64,000 nt of DNA from Clostridia bacterium. GTDB taxonomy: Bacteria; Bacillota; Clostridia; Oscillospirales; CAG-272. A program made the translations under genes and the position numbers. The notes beneath the pieces were generated by a model. It saw only the letters and a list, made by a program, of their open reading frames with translations. It had not been told where the DNA came from and did not search any database. The DNA is taken from the NCBI GenBank assembly GCA_017446155.1, contig JAFSRI010000042.1:1-64000 (forward strand), read 5' to 3'. Positions 55,301 through 64,000 of the stretch are shown here, one piece after another; the first letter of the stretch is position 1; each line of letters begins with the position of its first letter.

Positions 55301-55964
55301 TTCGCGTCAGAGCAAGTTGAAAAACGCGATAAAAGCGTTGGGCGACGTTCACGTGGGCGCGATTGAAGAATACAAAGAAGTAAAAGCGAGATATGAGTTG
55401 CTTTCATCGCAGACGAAAGACCTGCGCGATTCAAAAGAGGAGTTATACAAGATAGTTATTTCTCTTGAAGAACATATGAAAGAGGACTTCCAGACGACGT
55501 TTGACAGCATAAACAAGAATTTCGGAGAAGTATTCTCTCAATTGTTCGGCGGCGGCCATGCGGAGCTGAAACTTTCCGACACGATAGACGTGCTCAATTC
55601 AGGAATAGAAATAAACGTCGCTCCCCCGGGAAAGATAATAAAGAATATGTCGTTGCTTTCGGGCGGCGAGCAGGCGTTTGTGGCGATAGCGCTTTATTTT
55701 GCAATACTTAAAGTTACCCCGTCGCCGTTCTGTATACTCGACGAGATTGAGGCGGCGCTGGACGAGGTAAACGTAGACAAATTCGCGCAGTATTTGCAGA
55801 ATTATTCCGACAAGACGCAATTCGTCGTCATTACTCACCGCCGCGGCACGATGGACGCGGCAGACAGGATATACGGTGTGACGATGCATGAAAAGGGTAT
55901 ATCCGACGTACTTATGCTCGACGTTTCGGAGATCGAAGCGCGCACGGGCGCAAAACTGAATTAA
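52341..55964 (+). CDS. smc: Chromosome segregation protein SMC
   Basis: 1207 residues. Walker A GPNGSGKSNI near residue 31, long coiled coils (about 165-500 and 680-1030), the hinge around 505-660 (GPVSQFVTVSEKYSQALEVAFG ... GRATFYPL), signature LLSGGEQAFVAIAL and Walker B CILDEIEAALDE near the end. SMC with ScpAB condenses and organises the chromosome; ScpAB are not in this window. TTG at 52341 has AAAGGAG at good spacing; a GTG at 52332 lies too close to that site. Confidence 0.95.
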   Translation: MRLKSLEMQGFKSFPDKTVVNFDQGITVVVGPNGSGKSNISDAMRWVLGEMSTKSIRGSKMEDVIFAGSQKRSPMGFAEVSVTLDNSEEDGKIASMADYDEITVTRRYYRAGEGEYFINRKPVRLKDVHELFFNTGLGKGGYSIIGQGRIAEIISSKSEDRRAIFEEAAGIAKYRHQKEDAEKKLAQTLDNLVRLEDIESELETRVGPLEKEAEKAKKYLEIRDEKKTVDLSLSIYDIDVAKAEAGEFEMKLAAAKNDLDKADADIADLDRRSDELFSALQENKADSERVSDDISAWTEKIYECESEKKLAENDIEHISARLSEAKSSFEEKQNAALTLKAEEKTRTSSLDKAKAKRDGLLSLQNEINKETESVSKRIDELEAEETKLADECEATRGAEVEAKLSRTVAQTQRESDLKKAADISVEMAKHDDDIALLDDRISKAKAKIEGYKEKINAASGEVAEVSRRKEEKEVLARRLASQKNDLFLEISQRKHQIANLLRMEELLEGYSRAVRFVMSEYKQGNIKDQNGKNPVIYGPVSQFVTVSEKYSQALEVAFGQSLQNIIVDDEACAKTAISFLKRKSAGRATFYPLTTMKGSPLDGVKLGIDRMNGYVAVANTLVSCDAKFRNIVDYLTGRIIVASDMDSASLIARKLDFKYKIVTLDGQVINAGGSYTGGSVSGDAQMLSRRAQIDRLGDEIKSLEKESAETDDEIAANEKALSDIKNEEKAMLGSQSMIKTLADAETTQMKILESNKAVIAESREQLKGQYDALMADAENEGDTAKACDETISSCQIKLARAEKDICDVKNARVAAEGRLEGLKSRAADCSVELAVEEKNVEMREAELSVCREKIDANSREAEELTMISEAAESEIKEKKRIIEECEMTAAETQTQIDAVTSQKSRLSSESLNIERRLNETRTKQKEVSHTRDLVFREYTTAEAAFNRATEKQDKLISFLWDEYEITYSEATAQITEKITEKTRHEAVSRQSKLKNAIKALGDVHVGAIEEYKEVKARYELLSSQTKDLRDSKEELYKIVISLEEHMKEDFQTTFDSINKNFGEVFSQLFGGGHAELKLSDTIDVLNSGIEINVAPPGKIIKNMSLLSGGEQAFVAIALYFAILKVTPSPFCILDEIEAALDEVNVDKFAQYLQNYSDKTQFVVITHRRGTMDAADRIYGVTMHEKGISDVLMLDVSEIEARTGAKLN

Positions 55965-55983
55965 ACATTCATAAGGAGATATA

Positions 55984-56898
55984 ATGGGATTTTTTGAAAA
56001 ACTCAAAGCCGGACTTTCCAAGACGAAAAAGGCGCTTTCGGACGGAATCGAAAACATTTTCAAGAGCTTTGTAAGGATCGACGAGGATCTTTTCGACGAG
56101 TTGGAAGAGTTGCTTATAATGTCGGACGTCGGTGTTGAGATGACGGAGATTATTCTTGACAAACTTCGCGACACGCTGAAAACAAAGCGCATTACCGACG
56201 GCGAGCTTGCAAAAAAAGAACTTGTGACTATTTTGCGCGAGATGATAGGCGACGGCGGAGAGATAGAATTTGAAGAAGGAAAAATGACCACGGTGCTCGT
56301 TATAGGCGTAAACGGGGTAGGCAAGACGACGACGATAGCAAAACTTGCAAATTCTCTTAAAGCCGACGGAAAAAAGGTGATACTTGCGGCGGCAGACACG
56401 TTCCGCGCCGCAGCTGCGGAGCAGCTTGCCGTATGGGCGGAGCGTGCGGGAGTTGAACTTATACGTCAGAACGAGGGCTCCGACCCTGCGGCTGTTGTTT
56501 TTGACGCGGCGGCAGCCGCGAAAAAACGCGGCGCGGACGTGCTTATAGTTGACACAGCGGGCAGACTGCACAACAAGAAAAACTTGATGGCGGAACTTGA
56601 AAAAATAAACCGAGTGATCGACCGGGAACTTCCCGATTGTGTGAGAGAAACATTGCTCGTGCTCGACTCGACCACGGGGCAGAACGCCGTAATACAGGCA
56701 AAAGAATTTGAGAATGCCGCAAAAATAACGGGCATCGTGCTTACAAAACTCGACGGAACGGCAAAGGGCGGTATTGTGTTTTCAATTCGTCACGAGCTTG
56801 GTATACCCGTAAAATATATCGGCGTAGGAGAGAAGATCGACGATATGCAGCACTTTGACCCGGATGAGTTTGTGGAGGCGTTGTTCGGCAATGGATAA
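55984..56898 (+). CDS. ftsY: Signal recognition particle receptor FtsY
   Basis: 304 residues. A helical N domain precedes the SRP-type GTPase domain: GVNGVGKTTT near residue 109, DTFRAAAAEQL, DTAGR, TKLDGTAKGG. It docks ribosome-SRP complexes on the membrane. The acidic A domain of E. coli is lacking, as in most Gram-positives. AAGGAG precedes the ATG; the stop overlaps rdgB. Confidence 0.96.
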   Translation: MGFFEKLKAGLSKTKKALSDGIENIFKSFVRIDEDLFDELEELLIMSDVGVEMTEIILDKLRDTLKTKRITDGELAKKELVTILREMIGDGGEIEFEEGKMTTVLVIGVNGVGKTTTIAKLANSLKADGKKVILAAADTFRAAAAEQLAVWAERAGVELIRQNEGSDPAAVVFDAAAAAKKRGADVLIVDTAGRLHNKKNLMAELEKINRVIDRELPDCVRETLLVLDSTTGQNAVIQAKEFENAAKITGIVLTKLDGTAKGGIVFSIRHELGIPVKYIGVGEKIDDMQHFDPDEFVEALFGNG

Positions 56899-57493
56899 AA
56901 TAAAAATCGTTGTGGCAACACACAACGCACACAAGGCAAAAGAGATAAAGGCGCTGTTTTCCAAGCTCTGTCAGTCTGACGTTCTTACGCTTTCGGATGT
57001 CGGATATGACGAGGATATAATTGAGGATGGGAAAACGTTTGAAGAAAACGCGCTGATAAAGGCGCGAGTTGCCGCGAACCTCGGCGACATCGGCATTGCC
57101 GACGATTCCGGGCTTTGCGTGGATGCGCTCGGCGGCGCGCCCGGAATATATTCGGCAAGATATGCCGGAGAGCCGTCAAATGATGAAAAAAACAACGCAA
57201 AACTGCTTGACGCGCTTAAAAATGCGGATAACAGATGCGCGGCGTTTGTATCGGTTATCGGTTGTGTGCTGAGCGACGGCACTGAATTTACTGTCAGGGG
57301 CGAATGCCGCGGGATGATTCTTCAAAACATGCGCGGCGAGGGCGGATTCGGATATGATCCTCTCTTCTATTACGAACCGCTGAAAAAAACGTTCGCCGAA
57401 CTTTCTGAGGATGAAAAAAACGCGGTAAGTCACAGAGCTTGCGCTATGAAAAATTTTGCTGAAAAATTCAAAGAAATAATACAAAAAAACTGA
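56891..57493 (+). CDS. rdgB: Non-canonical purine NTP pyrophosphatase, RdgB/HAM1 family
   Basis: 200 residues. VVATHNAHKAKEI (HAM1 start), DDSGLCVDALGGAPGIYSARYAG and GEGGFGYDPLF are the family motifs. It removes (d)ITP and XTP from the nucleotide pool. The ATG at 56891 overlaps the end of ftsY by eight bases. Confidence 0.95.
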   Translation: MDKIKIVVATHNAHKAKEIKALFSKLCQSDVLTLSDVGYDEDIIEDGKTFEENALIKARVAANLGDIGIADDSGLCVDALGGAPGIYSARYAGEPSNDEKNNAKLLDALKNADNRCAAFVSVIGCVLSDGTEFTVRGECRGMILQNMRGEGGFGYDPLFYYEPLKKTFAELSEDEKNAVSHRACAMKNFAEKFKEIIQKN

Positions 57494-57500
57494 GGTAAAA

Positions 57501-57803
57501 ATGATAACGAGTAAACAAAGGGCGTTTCTTCGCGGCAAGGCAAACGACATGGACACGATCTTTCAGATCGGCAAAGGCGGACTTGGCGACAATTTGATAA
57601 AGCAGTTGTATGACGCGCTCGAAGCGAGGGAACTAATAAAAATAAGAACTCTTGAAAATTGCGAATACACACCGCGCGAGGCGGCGGATGAAATATCCGA
57701 AAGGCTCGGAGCAGACGTGATAAGCGTTGTGGGATACAGAATTGTGCTTTATCGCGAATCGAGAACAAAAAAGAATTACAGCTTGATGATAAAACACATA
57801 TGA
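57501..57803 (+). CDS. YhbY-family (CRM domain) RNA-binding protein
   Basis: 100 residues: LRGKANDMDTIFQIGKGGL is the CRS1-YhbY signature, with the RNA-binding GKGG loop. The protein associates with pre-50S particles in E. coli. The last four bases overlap nadD (ATGA). Confidence 0.92.
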   Translation: MITSKQRAFLRGKANDMDTIFQIGKGGLGDNLIKQLYDALEARELIKIRTLENCEYTPREAADEISERLGADVISVVGYRIVLYRESRTKKNYSLMIKHI

Positions 57804-58402
57804 GGCTCGGCATTTTCGGCGGGACGTTCTCCCCGCCGCACATAGGGCACATTTCCTCGGCTGAAAAATTTATCTTGCAATGCAAGCTGGATAAATTGCT
57901 CATAATTCCCGCGTATATAGCGCCGCATAAAGACAGGGCGGAGGCCGATATTCCGCAACACAGACTTAACATGGCGAGGCTGGCGTTTGCCGCGCTCGGC
58001 GAGAGGGCGGAAGTGTCTGATATTGAAATATCGCGCGGAGGAAAGAGTTATACGTTTGACACGCTGACGGCGCTCGGGGAAAAAGACGAGTTGTTTTTGC
58101 TTTGCGGCACGGATATGATGATGAACTTTGAGAGCTGGTATAGGTTTGAAGAAATTTTCAAGATGTGTACCGTTGCCGTGTGCGAAAGATATTCGCCGAC
58201 ATCGGAAGAAAACGCGGCGCTTAAAGTCAAGACGGAATATTTTAAAAATCGATACGGCGCGAAGATTATGACGCTTGCCGGCGTTTCCGTGCCTATCTCT
58301 TCTACCGCAATAAGAGAGATGATAAAAAACGGCGAGGACGTATCGGCTTATGTCGGGGACGACGTTACGGAATATATTGAAGAAAAGGAACTTTACAGAT
58401 GA
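57800..58402 (+). CDS. nadD: Nicotinate-nucleotide adenylyltransferase
   Basis: 200 residues. GGTFSPPHIGH (the HxGH nucleotidyl-transfer motif) and VPISSTAIREM (ISxTxxR) are intact. It makes nicotinate adenine dinucleotide from NaMN and ATP in NAD synthesis. It overlaps both neighbours by four bases, pointing to translational coupling. Confidence 0.95.
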   Translation: MRLGIFGGTFSPPHIGHISSAEKFILQCKLDKLLIIPAYIAPHKDRAEADIPQHRLNMARLAFAALGERAEVSDIEISRGGKSYTFDTLTALGEKDELFLLCGTDMMMNFESWYRFEEIFKMCTVAVCERYSPTSEENAALKVKTEYFKNRYGAKIMTLAGVSVPISSTAIREMIKNGEDVSAYVGDDVTEYIEEKELYR

Positions 58403-59031
58403 ACCCGATCGGTGAAGAAAAGTATTTTAAAATAAAAAAAGAAATAGGAAAATATGAAAGTGAAAGTCGGCTTGCACATACTTGCAGTGTTTTTGAAGAA
58501 TGTAAACGGCTGGCGGACATGTACGGGCTTGATGAAAACGACCGCGACAAGCTATGCACAGCGGCGCTGCTGCACGACATAACAAAGGATATAAGCGGTG
58601 CAAAACAGATAGAACTTTGCAAAAAATACGGGTTGAGATCGCCCGAAAACGCCAAAGAGCCTATGCCGACGATACATCAGGATACGGGCGCGTATTTCGC
58701 GAGGGAAATATTCGGAGAAGAAATTGTAGACGACGTTGTTTTCGGCGCGATGTCGGCGCACACTACCGGAAAAGAGGATATGTCGAACATCGACAAGCTG
58801 CTGTTTGTGGCTGACTATATAGAGCCGACAAGAAAATATAATTCTTGTATCGCAATGCGGGAATATTTGTATAAAGAATGCGGAAAAATAAATAAAAACG
58901 ACAAAGCGGCGCTTTACAGGCTGTTAAACAAAGCGGTGATCGACATAATAGGCTATACGGTAACGTTTCTGACAGAAAAAAGACGGAACATCGACTGCCG
59001 CATGATTCTTGCATGGAACAGTCTGCTGTGA
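58399..59031 (+). CDS. yqeK: YqeK-type HD-domain phosphohydrolase
   Basis: 210 residues. RLAHTCSVFEECKRLA, LLHDITKD (the HD pair) and FVADYIEPTR are typical of YqeK, a symmetrical Ap4A hydrolase. It overlaps nadD by four bases, the common order nadD-yqeK. A downstream rsfS two genes on keeps the usual clostridial order. Confidence 0.92.
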   Translation: MNPIGEEKYFKIKKEIGKYESESRLAHTCSVFEECKRLADMYGLDENDRDKLCTAALLHDITKDISGAKQIELCKKYGLRSPENAKEPMPTIHQDTGAYFAREIFGEEIVDDVVFGAMSAHTTGKEDMSNIDKLLFVADYIEPTRKYNSCIAMREYLYKECGKINKNDKAALYRLLNKAVIDIIGYTVTFLTEKRRNIDCRMILAWNSLL

Positions 59032-59050
59032 GCGCGGAAAGGTCTTTAAA

Positions 59051-60157
59051 GTGAATACAAACAACAAAAATAAAAATAACGACAAAATCTCGCAAAGGTC
59101 GGTTTTATTTATAACGCTTGGCATATTGGCGATATTGGTATTGCTTGTGGTGCTGTTTCTTTCCACCTACAAGCCCGCATCGCTCGAAAACGACGCGACA
59201 AGTGACGTAACAACGACCGATTCCACACCGGTAAACGTCGACCCGACGGCAAGAAAAAAAGGCTATTATACATTTCTTCTGGCGGGCGTTGACAACGTAT
59301 CAAACAGTACGGACGTGCTAATGCTCGTTTCGCTTGACGCGGTTAATCACATCATAAACGTCGTGTCCGTTCCGAGGGACACATATATAAACAAATCTGT
59401 CGGCGGATATTTGAATATTACGAGAATCAACTCCATTTACGCGGCGGCATATAACCATGAAATAGGCATCGGCACGCGCTCGTCGAGCGCAAAACACATA
59501 GCGATGAAAGACCTGTGCCGAAGGCTTGAAGAAAACATGGGGATAACGATCGACTATTATATGCTTGTTGACACCGCGGCTTTCCGCGGGATAGTTGACG
59601 CCGTGGGCGGAATATATTTTGACGTTCCGCGCGACATGGACTATGACGACGAAGAGCAGAACCTGCATATTCATCTGAAAGCCGGTTATCAACTGCTTGA
59701 CGGCGCCGCTGCCGAGGGCGTTGTGAGATTCCGCAAGGGATATTCGCAAGGCGATATTGACAGAGTGAACGTACGCGCGGCGTTTATGAAAGAGATGTTA
59801 AAGCAGGTAAAAGAAAAACTGAATATCGAAACGACAGTAAAGCTGATAGGAGAGCTTATTGGCTCGGTCGACACGTCGCTGTCGCTTACTCAGGCGGTGG
59901 CAAGGGCGCGCGATGTGTACGCCGTGCCAAACGAGAACGTAAAGTTTATAACGTTGTCGGGTTCAACCGTTATGAACCCGGCGAACGGCATGTGGATTTA
60001 TTATGTGCTAAATCGCCGCGGCGCGTCAAACGATATAAACAAGTATCTGAACGTCTTGCAGAGCGACATAGACGACGGCGCATTTGACCCGCGGGGATTC
60101 TTTACGGACAGCGTAAATGAAGAGAACGCGTATATAAACGAATATTATAATTCATAA
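59051..60157 (+). CDS. LytR-CpsA-Psr family protein
   Basis: 368 residues. A short cytoplasmic tail, one membrane helix (about 17-37), a Thr-rich linker, then the LCP domain with LLAGVDNVSNSTDVLMLVSLD, SVPRDTYI and INSIYAAA and a later RFRKGYSQGDIDRVNVRAAFM. LCP enzymes attach teichoic acids or polysaccharides to peptidoglycan. The GTG at 59051 has AAAGG upstream; a longer frame to 59009 overlaps yqeK. Confidence 0.9.
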   Translation: MNTNNKNKNNDKISQRSVLFITLGILAILVLLVVLFLSTYKPASLENDATSDVTTTDSTPVNVDPTARKKGYYTFLLAGVDNVSNSTDVLMLVSLDAVNHIINVVSVPRDTYINKSVGGYLNITRINSIYAAAYNHEIGIGTRSSSAKHIAMKDLCRRLEENMGITIDYYMLVDTAAFRGIVDAVGGIYFDVPRDMDYDDEEQNLHIHLKAGYQLLDGAAAEGVVRFRKGYSQGDIDRVNVRAAFMKEMLKQVKEKLNIETTVKLIGELIGSVDTSLSLTQAVARARDVYAVPNENVKFITLSGSTVMNPANGMWIYYVLNRRGASNDINKYLNVLQSDIDDGAFDPRGFFTDSVNEENAYINEYYNS

Positions 60158-60229
60158 ATTTTTTGAGAACAATTTTTGCGAAAATAATTTATCGACGGCA
60201 CAAGCCGGGAAAGGAACAAAAAAACGGAT

Positions 60230-60613
60230 ATGGATACCGAAAAAACAAACGAAACCGTATTGACTTCCGAGCAGATGGCAATGGAGATAGTGAAAATCCT
60301 CGATGAAAAGAAAGCGAGAGATATAAAATTGCTATCGGTAAGGGATAAAACCGTGCTGACAGACTATTTTGTAATATGCTCGGGAACGTCGAACACCCAG
60401 ATAAAGTCGCTGGCGGGCGAGGTGGAATATAAGATGGGCGAGCTTGGAATAACGCCGCTTGGAACCGAGGGATATGAGGCGGGCACATGGGTGGCTATTG
60501 ATTTTGCACATGTGATAGTTCACATATTCAACCGCGACCAGCGCGAGTTTTATAAACTGGAAAAACTGTGGGCTGACGCAGAAGAGATTCCGCTTCAACT
60601 GAGCGAGGAATGA
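60230..60613 (+). CDS. rsfS: Ribosomal silencing factor RsfS
   Basis: 127 residues. DYFVICSGTSNTQIKSLAGEVE, GTWVAIDFAHVIVHIF and FYKLEKLWADA match the RsfS/Iojap family, which binds L14 to keep the subunits apart in poor nutrient conditions. AAAGGA lies 12 or so bases from the ATG. Confidence 0.94.
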   Translation: MDTEKTNETVLTSEQMAMEIVKILDEKKARDIKLLSVRDKTVLTDYFVICSGTSNTQIKSLAGEVEYKMGELGITPLGTEGYEAGTWVAIDFAHVIVHIFNRDQREFYKLEKLWADAEEIPLQLSEE

Positions 60614-60658
60614 TAGAGCAATTTAATTTCACATATTTTTATTCGGAGGAATTTACCT

Positions 60659-63058
60659 ATGGTATACGATTTTAACGCTATTGAACCCAAATGGCAGAAA
60701 ATTTGGGAGGAAAAAGAGGCGTTCAAGGCGATAGACGGCTCGGACAAAAAGAAATTTTATGCGTTGGTAGAATTTCCGTATCCTTCGGGTGCGGGAATGC
60801 ACGTAGGACACATAAAGGCTTATTCCGGACTTGAAGTGATATCGAGAAAGAGAAGAATGGAAGGATACAACGTTCTTTTCCCTATCGGTTGGGACGCGTT
60901 CGGACTCAACACCGAAAACTATGCGATAAAGACGAACACTCATCCGCGTAAAGTTACAATGGACAACGTCGCACATTTTACATCTCAGCTCAAACGCGTC
61001 GGTTTTTCGTTCGACTGGTCGAGAGAGATCAACACGACTGATGAGGAATATTACAAATGGACGCAATGGATATTCCTTAAAATGTTTGAAAACGGACTCG
61101 CTTTCCGCGACAGAACACTTGTAAACTATTGCCCGTCGTGCAAGGTAGTTCTTTCAAACGAAGATTCCCAAGGCGGAAAATGCGACGTGTGTCATTCGGA
61201 CATTGTTCAGCGCTCAAAAGAGGTATGGTATCTGCGTATAACAGAATACGCCGACAAGCTCCTCTCGGGCTTGGATGAGGTCGATTATCTGCCGAATATC
61301 AAACAGCAACAGGTCAACTGGATAGGCAAATCGACCGGCGCTTTTGTGAATTTCGAGCTTTCCGGCATTGAGGATAAGCTCCGCATATATACAACGCGCC
61401 CCGATACGCTATTCGGCGTGACGTTCATGGTAATCGCGCCCGAACACCCGATCATCGAAAAATATTCCGACAGAATAAGAAATATTGACGACGTAAACGC
61501 CTATAAAGCGGAATGTGCCAAAAAGACCGAATTTGAACGCACACAGCTTGTAAAAGACAAGACGGGCGTCAAGCTCGAAGGACTTACAGCCGTCAACCCC
61601 GTTTCGGGAAAAGAAATTCCGATATACATAGCGGATTACGTTATGATGGGCTATGGCACAGGGGCTATAATGGCTGTTCCCGCACACGACCAGCGCGACT
61701 GGGAATTTGCAAAAACGTTCGGCATCGACATTGTTGAGGTAATTAAAGGCGGAGATATTGAAAAAGAAGCGTACTCCGGCGACGGGGAAATGGTAAATTC
61801 ACAATTCCTCAACGGCTTGACGAACAAAAAGGATTCCATCGCCAAAATGGTTGAATTTCTTAAAGAAAAAGGTATTGGCGAGGCAGGCGTTCAGTTCAAG
61901 ATGAAAGACTGGGCGTTCAACCGCCAGAGATATTGGGGCGAGCCGATACCGATCGTCCACTGCAAGCACTGCGGAATGGTACCCGTTCCGTACGAGGAGC
62001 TTCCGTTGAAGCTTCCAAACGTTGAAAACTTCGAGCCGGGAACAGACGGTGAAAGCCCGCTTGCCAAGATAGAGAGCTTCGTAAACTGCAAGTGCCCGAA
62101 ATGCGGCGAGCCGGCAAAACGCGAGACCGACACGATGCCGCAGTGGGCGGGCAGTTCGTGGTATTTCCTCAGATACTGCGATCCGCACGGCACGGACGCG
62201 CTTGCCGACAAGGAAAAACTGAAATATTGGATGCCGGTAGATTGGTATAACGGCGGTATGGAGCACGTAACGCGCCATATGATTTATTCGCGTTTCTGGC
62301 ACAAATTCCTTTACGATATAGGGGCGGTGGATGTTGACGAACCGTATGCAAAACGCACGGCGCAGGGACTTATTCTCGGCCCGGACGGTGAAAAAATGTC
62401 AAAATCCAAAGGCAACGTCGTCGATCCCAACGACGTGGTTGACGTTTACGGAGCGGACGTTCTCAGAACGTATGTGCTGTTTATGGGCGATTACACGATG
62501 GCGGCGCCGTGGTCCGAAAACAGTGTTAAGGGTTGCCGCAGATTCCTTGAACGCGTATGGGGGTTGTTGTTCCTTAGCAGAAACGAAAAGGATAACGCCC
62601 TTGAAACGAATTTCCACAAAACTATAAAGAAAGTTTCGCAGGATATAGAGCAGATGAAGTTTAACACGGCGATAGCGTCAATGATGACGCTGCTCAACGA
62701 CGTCTGCGATCACGGATCTATAACGACCGAACAGCTTGGAATATTCGCAAGACTCCTGTGTCCGTTTGCTCCGCACATAAGCGAGGAAATTTGGGAGAGG
62801 ATAGATGGCAAGGGGCTTTGCTCGCTTGCAAAATGGCCCGAATATGACGAGGCAAAGACAAAAGACGACACCGTAACCGTAGCCGTTCAGGTAAACGGAA
62901 AGCTGAAAAACGCGATCGCCGTTCCTGCCGACGCCGATCAAAGCGTGGTAGAAGCGGTGGCGAAGGCGGATCCGAAAGTAGCCGCGGCGATAGACGGAAA
63001 GCAAATAGTCAAGGAGATTTACGTCAAAAATAAGATATTCAATATCGTTGTAAGGTGA
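60659..63058 (+). CDS. leuS: Leucyl-tRNA synthetase
   Basis: 799 residues, like the Bacillus form. HIGH-type motif MHVGHI near residue 47, a zinc-ribbon (CPSCKVVLSNEDSQGGKCDVCH), the CP1 editing domain (TTRPDTLFGVTFMVIAPEHP), KMSKSKGN near 578 and the tRNA-binding C-terminal domain. It charges tRNA-Leu. CGGAGGA precedes the ATG. No T-box leader is evident in the 45 bases upstream. Confidence 0.97.
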   Translation: MVYDFNAIEPKWQKIWEEKEAFKAIDGSDKKKFYALVEFPYPSGAGMHVGHIKAYSGLEVISRKRRMEGYNVLFPIGWDAFGLNTENYAIKTNTHPRKVTMDNVAHFTSQLKRVGFSFDWSREINTTDEEYYKWTQWIFLKMFENGLAFRDRTLVNYCPSCKVVLSNEDSQGGKCDVCHSDIVQRSKEVWYLRITEYADKLLSGLDEVDYLPNIKQQQVNWIGKSTGAFVNFELSGIEDKLRIYTTRPDTLFGVTFMVIAPEHPIIEKYSDRIRNIDDVNAYKAECAKKTEFERTQLVKDKTGVKLEGLTAVNPVSGKEIPIYIADYVMMGYGTGAIMAVPAHDQRDWEFAKTFGIDIVEVIKGGDIEKEAYSGDGEMVNSQFLNGLTNKKDSIAKMVEFLKEKGIGEAGVQFKMKDWAFNRQRYWGEPIPIVHCKHCGMVPVPYEELPLKLPNVENFEPGTDGESPLAKIESFVNCKCPKCGEPAKRETDTMPQWAGSSWYFLRYCDPHGTDALADKEKLKYWMPVDWYNGGMEHVTRHMIYSRFWHKFLYDIGAVDVDEPYAKRTAQGLILGPDGEKMSKSKGNVVDPNDVVDVYGADVLRTYVLFMGDYTMAAPWSENSVKGCRRFLERVWGLLFLSRNEKDNALETNFHKTIKKVSQDIEQMKFNTAIASMMTLLNDVCDHGSITTEQLGIFARLLCPFAPHISEEIWERIDGKGLCSLAKWPEYDEAKTKDDTVTVAVQVNGKLKNAIAVPADADQSVVEAVAKADPKVAAAIDGKQIVKEIYVKNKIFNIVVR

Positions 63059-63129
63059 GTTTTTGACCTATTTCGAGAAAAAAATATAAAAAAACTTGTG
63101 TTTGTCGCATAAAAAAACAAAAATCATTG

Positions 63130-63158
63130 TTGACAAACGGAATTTAATATTGTATAAT
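63130..63158 (+). promoter_or_regulatory. Promoter of DUF177-rpmF
   Basis: TTGACA (63130-63135), a 17-base spacer and TATAAT (63153-63158): perfect consensus. Confidence 0.88.
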
Positions 63159-63205
63159 TTATAGTGCTGTACTATGGCGCAACAGATAAACGGGCGGTGA
63201 AATGT

Positions 63206-63733
63206 ATGCTTTTGGATATGAGGCCGATCATCTCTGACGGCAAAACAAGTATAGATTTCGATATTCCGCTTCAAAAAGAGGATTGCGCCGTATTGACGGA
63301 GCTTTACCCCGACGTTCAGTTCGATTTTCCTATTCGGCTCGTCGGGCAGGTAAAGAATATGGCGGGATATATGGTGTTGAAAATCGACGCCGACATAAAG
63401 TTTACGACGCCCTGTGCAAGGTGCGCCGAACCCGCGGATTATTCGTTTGCTCTGTCGCTTGAAAAAAGCATAGCCACGGGAGACACTTCCCGCGACAACG
63501 ACGATTATATCTTCATTGAGGATATGAAACTCGATATAGCGACGCCGACATTGGAGGAGATCATCTTCCATATGCCGTCGAGAGTCCTCTGCCGAGAGGA
63601 TTGCCGCGGGCTTTGCCCGAGGTGTGGGAAAAATCTTAACGAGGGAGACTGCGACTGCAAAAAGACGCAGGGAGATCCAAGACTCGCGATACTGAGATCG
63701 CTACTCGAAAAAGACGATCCGTCGGCAAAATAA
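63206..63733 (+). CDS. DUF177/YceD-family protein
   Basis: 175 residues. The paired cysteines of CARCAEP and of [23 protein letters not shown] are the YceD/DUF177 features, and it is followed by rpmF as in most bacteria; a role in 23S rRNA accumulation is reported for the family. The ATG at 63206 has GGGCGGTG nearby. A GTG at 63164 would coincide with the transcription start and is rejected. Confidence 0.9.
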   Translation: MLLDMRPIISDGKTSIDFDIPLQKEDCAVLTELYPDVQFDFPIRLVGQVKNMAGYMVLKIDADIKFTTPCARCAEPADYSFALSLEKSIATGDTSRDNDDYIFIEDMKLDIATPTLEEIIFHMPSRVLCREDCRGLCPRCGKNLNEGDCDCKKTQGDPRLAILRSLLEKDDPSAK

Positions 63734-63770
63734 CTACGTAGTTAAAAATCTTTCATGGGAGGTTACTGAA

Positions 63771-63953
63771 ATGGCAGTACCGAAGAGAAAAGTCTCGAAA
63801 GCAAGAAGAGACAAAAGACGTTCGAGCGTCTGGAAACTTGATCTTCCCGGCATGACAAAATGCCCCAAATGCGGAGAATATAATCTTGCACACAGAGTAT
63901 GCAAGGCATGCGGCACATACAACGGCAAGGAAGTTATTAAAACAGACGATTGA
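63771..63953 (+). CDS. rpmF: 50S ribosomal protein L32
   Basis: 60 residues. [19 protein letters not shown] and two zinc-binding cysteine pairs (CPKC ... CKAC) are present: the zinc-bound (C+) form of L32. GGAGG precedes the ATG. Confidence 0.96.
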   Translation: MAVPKRKVSKARRDKRRSSVWKLDLPGMTKCPKCGEYNLAHRVCKACGTYNGKEVIKTDD

Positions 63954-63963
63954 TTGCAATTGG

Positions 63964-64000
63964 GGCAGGTATGGTTTTCCATACCTGCCGAATTGTTTTT
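63964..64000 (+). terminator. Terminator of DUF177-rpmF
   Basis: GGCAGGTATGG (63964-63974) pairs with CCATACCTGCC (63979-63989) around TTTT, with a T-run (GAATTGTTTTT) at the window edge. Confidence 0.85.

Overview
This 64 kb window looks like chromosome from an anaerobic, probably spore-forming member of Bacillota, class Clostridia (gut Oscillospirales/Christensenellales-like; inferred from gene content, not from a phylogeny). Pointers: a SpoVT-type sporulation regulator, an oxygen-independent class III ribonucleotide reductase, BspA-type leucine-rich-repeat surface proteins, strong GGAGG ribosome binding sites, near-consensus TTGACA-17-TATAAT promoters, and the block plsX-rnc-radical SAM-smc-ftsY-rdgB-yhbY-nadD-yqeK-LCP-rsfS-leuS. 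Genes are mostly on the plus strand; the main minus-strand blocks lie at 11.5-14.8, 27.0-30.6 and 33.8-41.0 kb. I saw no rRNA, tRNA, CRISPR array, prophage or intact insertion sequence.

Layout. 1-1.4 kb: end of a membrane-anchored surface protein, spoVT, and a GC-rich multi-hairpin element. 1.5-8.3 kb: complete F-type ATP synthase operon (atpI-like, B, E, F, H, A, G, D, C) behind a clear promoter. Its c subunit has two carboxylates and all recognisable Na+ ligands, and its epsilon subunit lacks the C-terminal helices. 8.6-13.9 kb: two large BspA-like LRR proteins (one lipoprotein, one secreted) flanking an IS3-family relic and a small unknown gene. 14.1-26.9 kb: paired half-size TauE/SafE proteins, uppP, ftsK/spoIIIE, tmk, DJ-1/PfpI, 5-formyl-THF cyclo-ligase, a CPBP protease, mltG, a U32 peptidase, pgk-tpiA and a YczE-like membrane protein. 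27.0-33.6 kb: a divergent carbohydrate region, with a GH78 rhamnosidase, an Sfp-type phosphopantetheinyl transferase and an unknown gene on minus, and HAD phosphatase, SDR and Gfo/Idh oxidoreductases on plus. 33.8-41.0 kb, minus: glycerophosphodiesterase, an SGNH lipoprotein with a duplicated C-terminal domain, trxB, nrdD fused to a glutaredoxin-like domain under an NrdR-type promoter, and nrdG. 41.5-49.2 kb, plus: a CPBP protease with a long acidic tail, a cysteine-cluster protein, infC-rpmI-rplT behind an attenuator-like leader, an rRNA methylase, dprA and topA. 49.6-64 kb: lipid, RNA, chromosome and translation genes from plsX to leuS, then DUF177-rpmF.

Most of the window is housekeeping. 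The parts most worth a second look are the probable Na+-coupled ATP synthase with a truncated epsilon, the nrdD-glutaredoxin/trxB unit with NrdR boxes interlocked with its promoter, the AUA-initiated infC behind an attenuator, the cloverleaf-like GC-rich element, an 18-bp palindrome inside the rhamnosidase promoter, and several unknown proteins. I did not find an unmistakably new multi-gene defence or biosynthetic system.
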